This document shows, in pieces, positions 22,011-23,162 of a stretch of DNA of 23,162 nucleotides. The stretch is from a virus: IMG/VR virus record IMGVR_UViG_3300037042_002341, positions 1 to 23,162 of that record. One strand, given 5' to 3'. A model generated the notes under the pieces. It was given only the letters and a program-made list of their open reading frames with translations. It was not told the origin of the DNA and ran no database searches. Numbering within the stretch: the stretch's first letter is position 1; each line of letters opens with the position of its first letter. The position numbers and the translations under genes are program-made.

Positions 22011-22016
22011 TAAATA
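22009..22016 (+). promoter_or_regulatory. TATAAATA late-promoter-like octamer before the tailspike
   Basis: Exact octamer, extended to TATAAATACAC as at 14743. It lies 22 bases before the tailspike ATG and directly after a terminator, so it is the natural place for a new transcript start. Confidence 0.6.
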
Positions 22017-22038
22017 CACATTATATAGCGAGGTATTA

Positions 22039-23162
22039 ATGTCATTCGTAAGATTCATAGAACCAAATGCAGTATCATTTGATAACGAAGGTAATCCAAA
22101 CAGTTTTGGACGTGTAACCTTTTGTGAAATTGGAACAACAACAAAAAAAGATATTTGGAATGATTCAGCATTAACAATTAGTGTTGAAAATCCACTGTTC
22201 TTTGATGCTAGTGGTCGTCTGGAGAAAGATGTTTACCTAGAAGTGGGTGATTACACTGTTTATTATGAAAAATATCAAGGTTCTGGTGATTCTAAGATTG
22301 CACCTGATACTGATTTTACTTCACTTTATGATGCTGACGTTGCTGGTAAACCTGAACCTACTCAATCTAATGGTTCAAAACTACAGGTTAATACAATTGC
22401 AGAACTTAGACTAATTGATGTACCAAGCGAACCAGTTGATGTTCTATATTACAACACAATTGGTGACTGCTATTCTCGTACATATTACTGGGACCCAACA
22501 TCTACTGAATCTGATAACTATGGTTCAATTATCAAAGCAACTAATCAATTCACTGGAAGATATAAAACTAAATTCAGTGATGTAATTGATGTAAGAGCAT
22601 TTGGTATATTCACAGGAACAGATACAACTAAAAACTCCCAACTAAATGCATTAATATCTTTTGTTAATTCATCAACAGAAGTACACACAATTTATTTTCC
22701 ATCTGGTACTTATCATTTTGCTGGTGCCACATTTACATTTGCTAATAAAGTAATAATGGATAAAGATGTTAAGTTCTCTACTACTGGTACTTTAAACCTA
22801 AACATCAATTCTGACTTTGATATTCAAGGCGATAATACACTAATTAGTGGTTCAGGTGTCACTATATTATTCAATAGAACCGCATCAAGTAATAACACAA
22901 CTATTAAATCAATTTGGTATGGTGTTGGTGGTGATACTATCAATGGCGATAGTGCAATCATTACTGCGCTTTGTGCTAATGATGGTTTTGATGTTGAAGT
23001 TGGTAATACACTTTATCATAAGACTGGAACATGTGTATTCAATGATGATGTAAAGTTTATATCAGGCGGTGGATTCATATTACAAGGTGGAACATTAACA
23101 TTCTCTGGTTCAAAGTTAACAAATGTATCTTCTTCACAACCTTTTAACATAACATTAGCTGG
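22039..23162 (+). CDS. Tailspike protein, N-terminal part (3' end beyond window)
   Basis: The frame is open from ATG 22039 (GAGG six bases upstream) to the window end, 374 complete codons. Residues 1-80 resemble the head-binding domain of podovirus tailspikes: short beta strands with L-F-F-D-A-S-G-R followed by V-Y-L-E-V-G-D-Y-T-V. After a linker (85-180), D-V-R-A-F-G-I-F-T-G-T-D-T-T-K-N-S-Q at about 184-201 is the typical entry to a right-handed beta helix, and strands with hydrophobic ladder spacing run to the edge. It would bind and perhaps cleave surface polysaccharide; the active site is not visible here. Confidence 0.8.
   Translation, partial: MSFVRFIEPNAVSFDNEGNPNSFGRVTFCEIGTTTKKDIWNDSALTISVENPLFFDASGRLEKDVYLEVGDYTVYYEKYQGSGDSKIAPDTDFTSLYDADVAGKPEPTQSNGSKLQVNTIAELRLIDVPSEPVDVLYYNTIGDCYSRTYYWDPTSTESDNYGSIIKATNQFTGRYKTKFSDVIDVRAFGIFTGTDTTKNSQLNALISFVNSSTEVHTIYFPSGTYHFAGATFTFANKVIMDKDVKFSTTGTLNLNINSDFDIQGDNTLISGSGVTILFNRTASSNNTTIKSIWYGVGGDTINGDSAIITALCANDGFDVEVGNTLYHKTGTCVFNDDVKFISGGGFILQGGTLTFSGSKLTNVSSSQPFNITLA

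Noticed and set aside
1-23162. The window begins in a fibre C-terminus and ends in a tailspike N-terminus, so the two ends might be one gene of a circular 23-kb genome.
   Set aside because: Direct joining of the last and first bases breaks the frame (a stop follows at once). Only an assumed 2-base overlap restores it, which is no evidence. The joined protein would be plausible in length, but lysis and other expected genes are missing, so the window is more likely a part.
1-23162. CRISPR array, insertion sequence, integrase or attachment site.
   Set aside because: No regularly spaced repeats, transposase or recombinase motifs were seen on either strand.

Overview
This window looks like part of an AT-rich, tailed, short-tailed (podovirus) phage genome with a P22-like virion module. 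The structural order on the + strand is: small terminase candidate, large terminase, P22 gp1-like portal, scaffold, P22 gp5-like coat, gp4-like tail accessory factor, gp10-like DNA stabilisation protein, three ejection-protein candidates and a tailspike that runs off the right edge. Shine-Dalgarno (GGAG-type) sites precede most starts, so the host is a bacterium. The P22-like gene set suggests a Pseudomonadota host, but that is inference. No integrase, repressor, DNA polymerase, endolysin, tRNA or CRISPR array was recognised, so lifestyle cannot be settled from this piece.

Layout. 1-1914 (+): the C-terminal end of a tail fibre/spike protein, a second tail-tip or fibre-like protein, a DUF1353 protein and a one-helix membrane protein (holin candidate), closed by a bidirectional terminator. 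1946-3457 (-): an operon of small unknown genes joined by 4-base ATGA overlaps, with two HNH homing endonucleases placed among them. 3587-6785 (-): the replication operon, with a small HTH protein, an SF3/VirE-type helicase, an archaeo-eukaryotic-type primase, a 53-aa protein and a 45-aa membrane protein, ending at a shared terminator. 6786-7258: a non-coding divergent region with an array of TTAACC/GGTTAA motifs, nested inverted repeats and an AT-rich core, the best candidate for a replication origin or master control region. 7262-23162 (+): two unknown small genes, a broken small gene, then the packaging, capsid, tail and ejection genes.

Two system-level signals stand out. First, the exact octamer TATAAATA (the core of the T4 late promoter) lies just upstream of six + strand genes, and once upstream of the minus-strand HNH operon. 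Two copies sit directly behind strong terminators and share a longer conserved leader. This suggests a dedicated late sigma or RNA polymerase specificity in a P22-like podovirus, which is not the lambda/P22 Q-antitermination scheme. Second, four free-standing HNH endonucleases in 23 kb are each fitted by overlapping stop/start codons or close spacing next to small or essential genes (terS/terL, gp4/gp10). They share a C-terminal NUMOD1-like HTH module that also appears alone as a 61-aa protein upstream of the helicase.

Several genes are too short for usual ORF cut-offs, and all lie on the minus strand: 1946-2086, 2083-2190, 3386-3457, 3587-3724 and 3914-4075. Each is supported by a ribosome binding site and/or overlapping start/stop codons.
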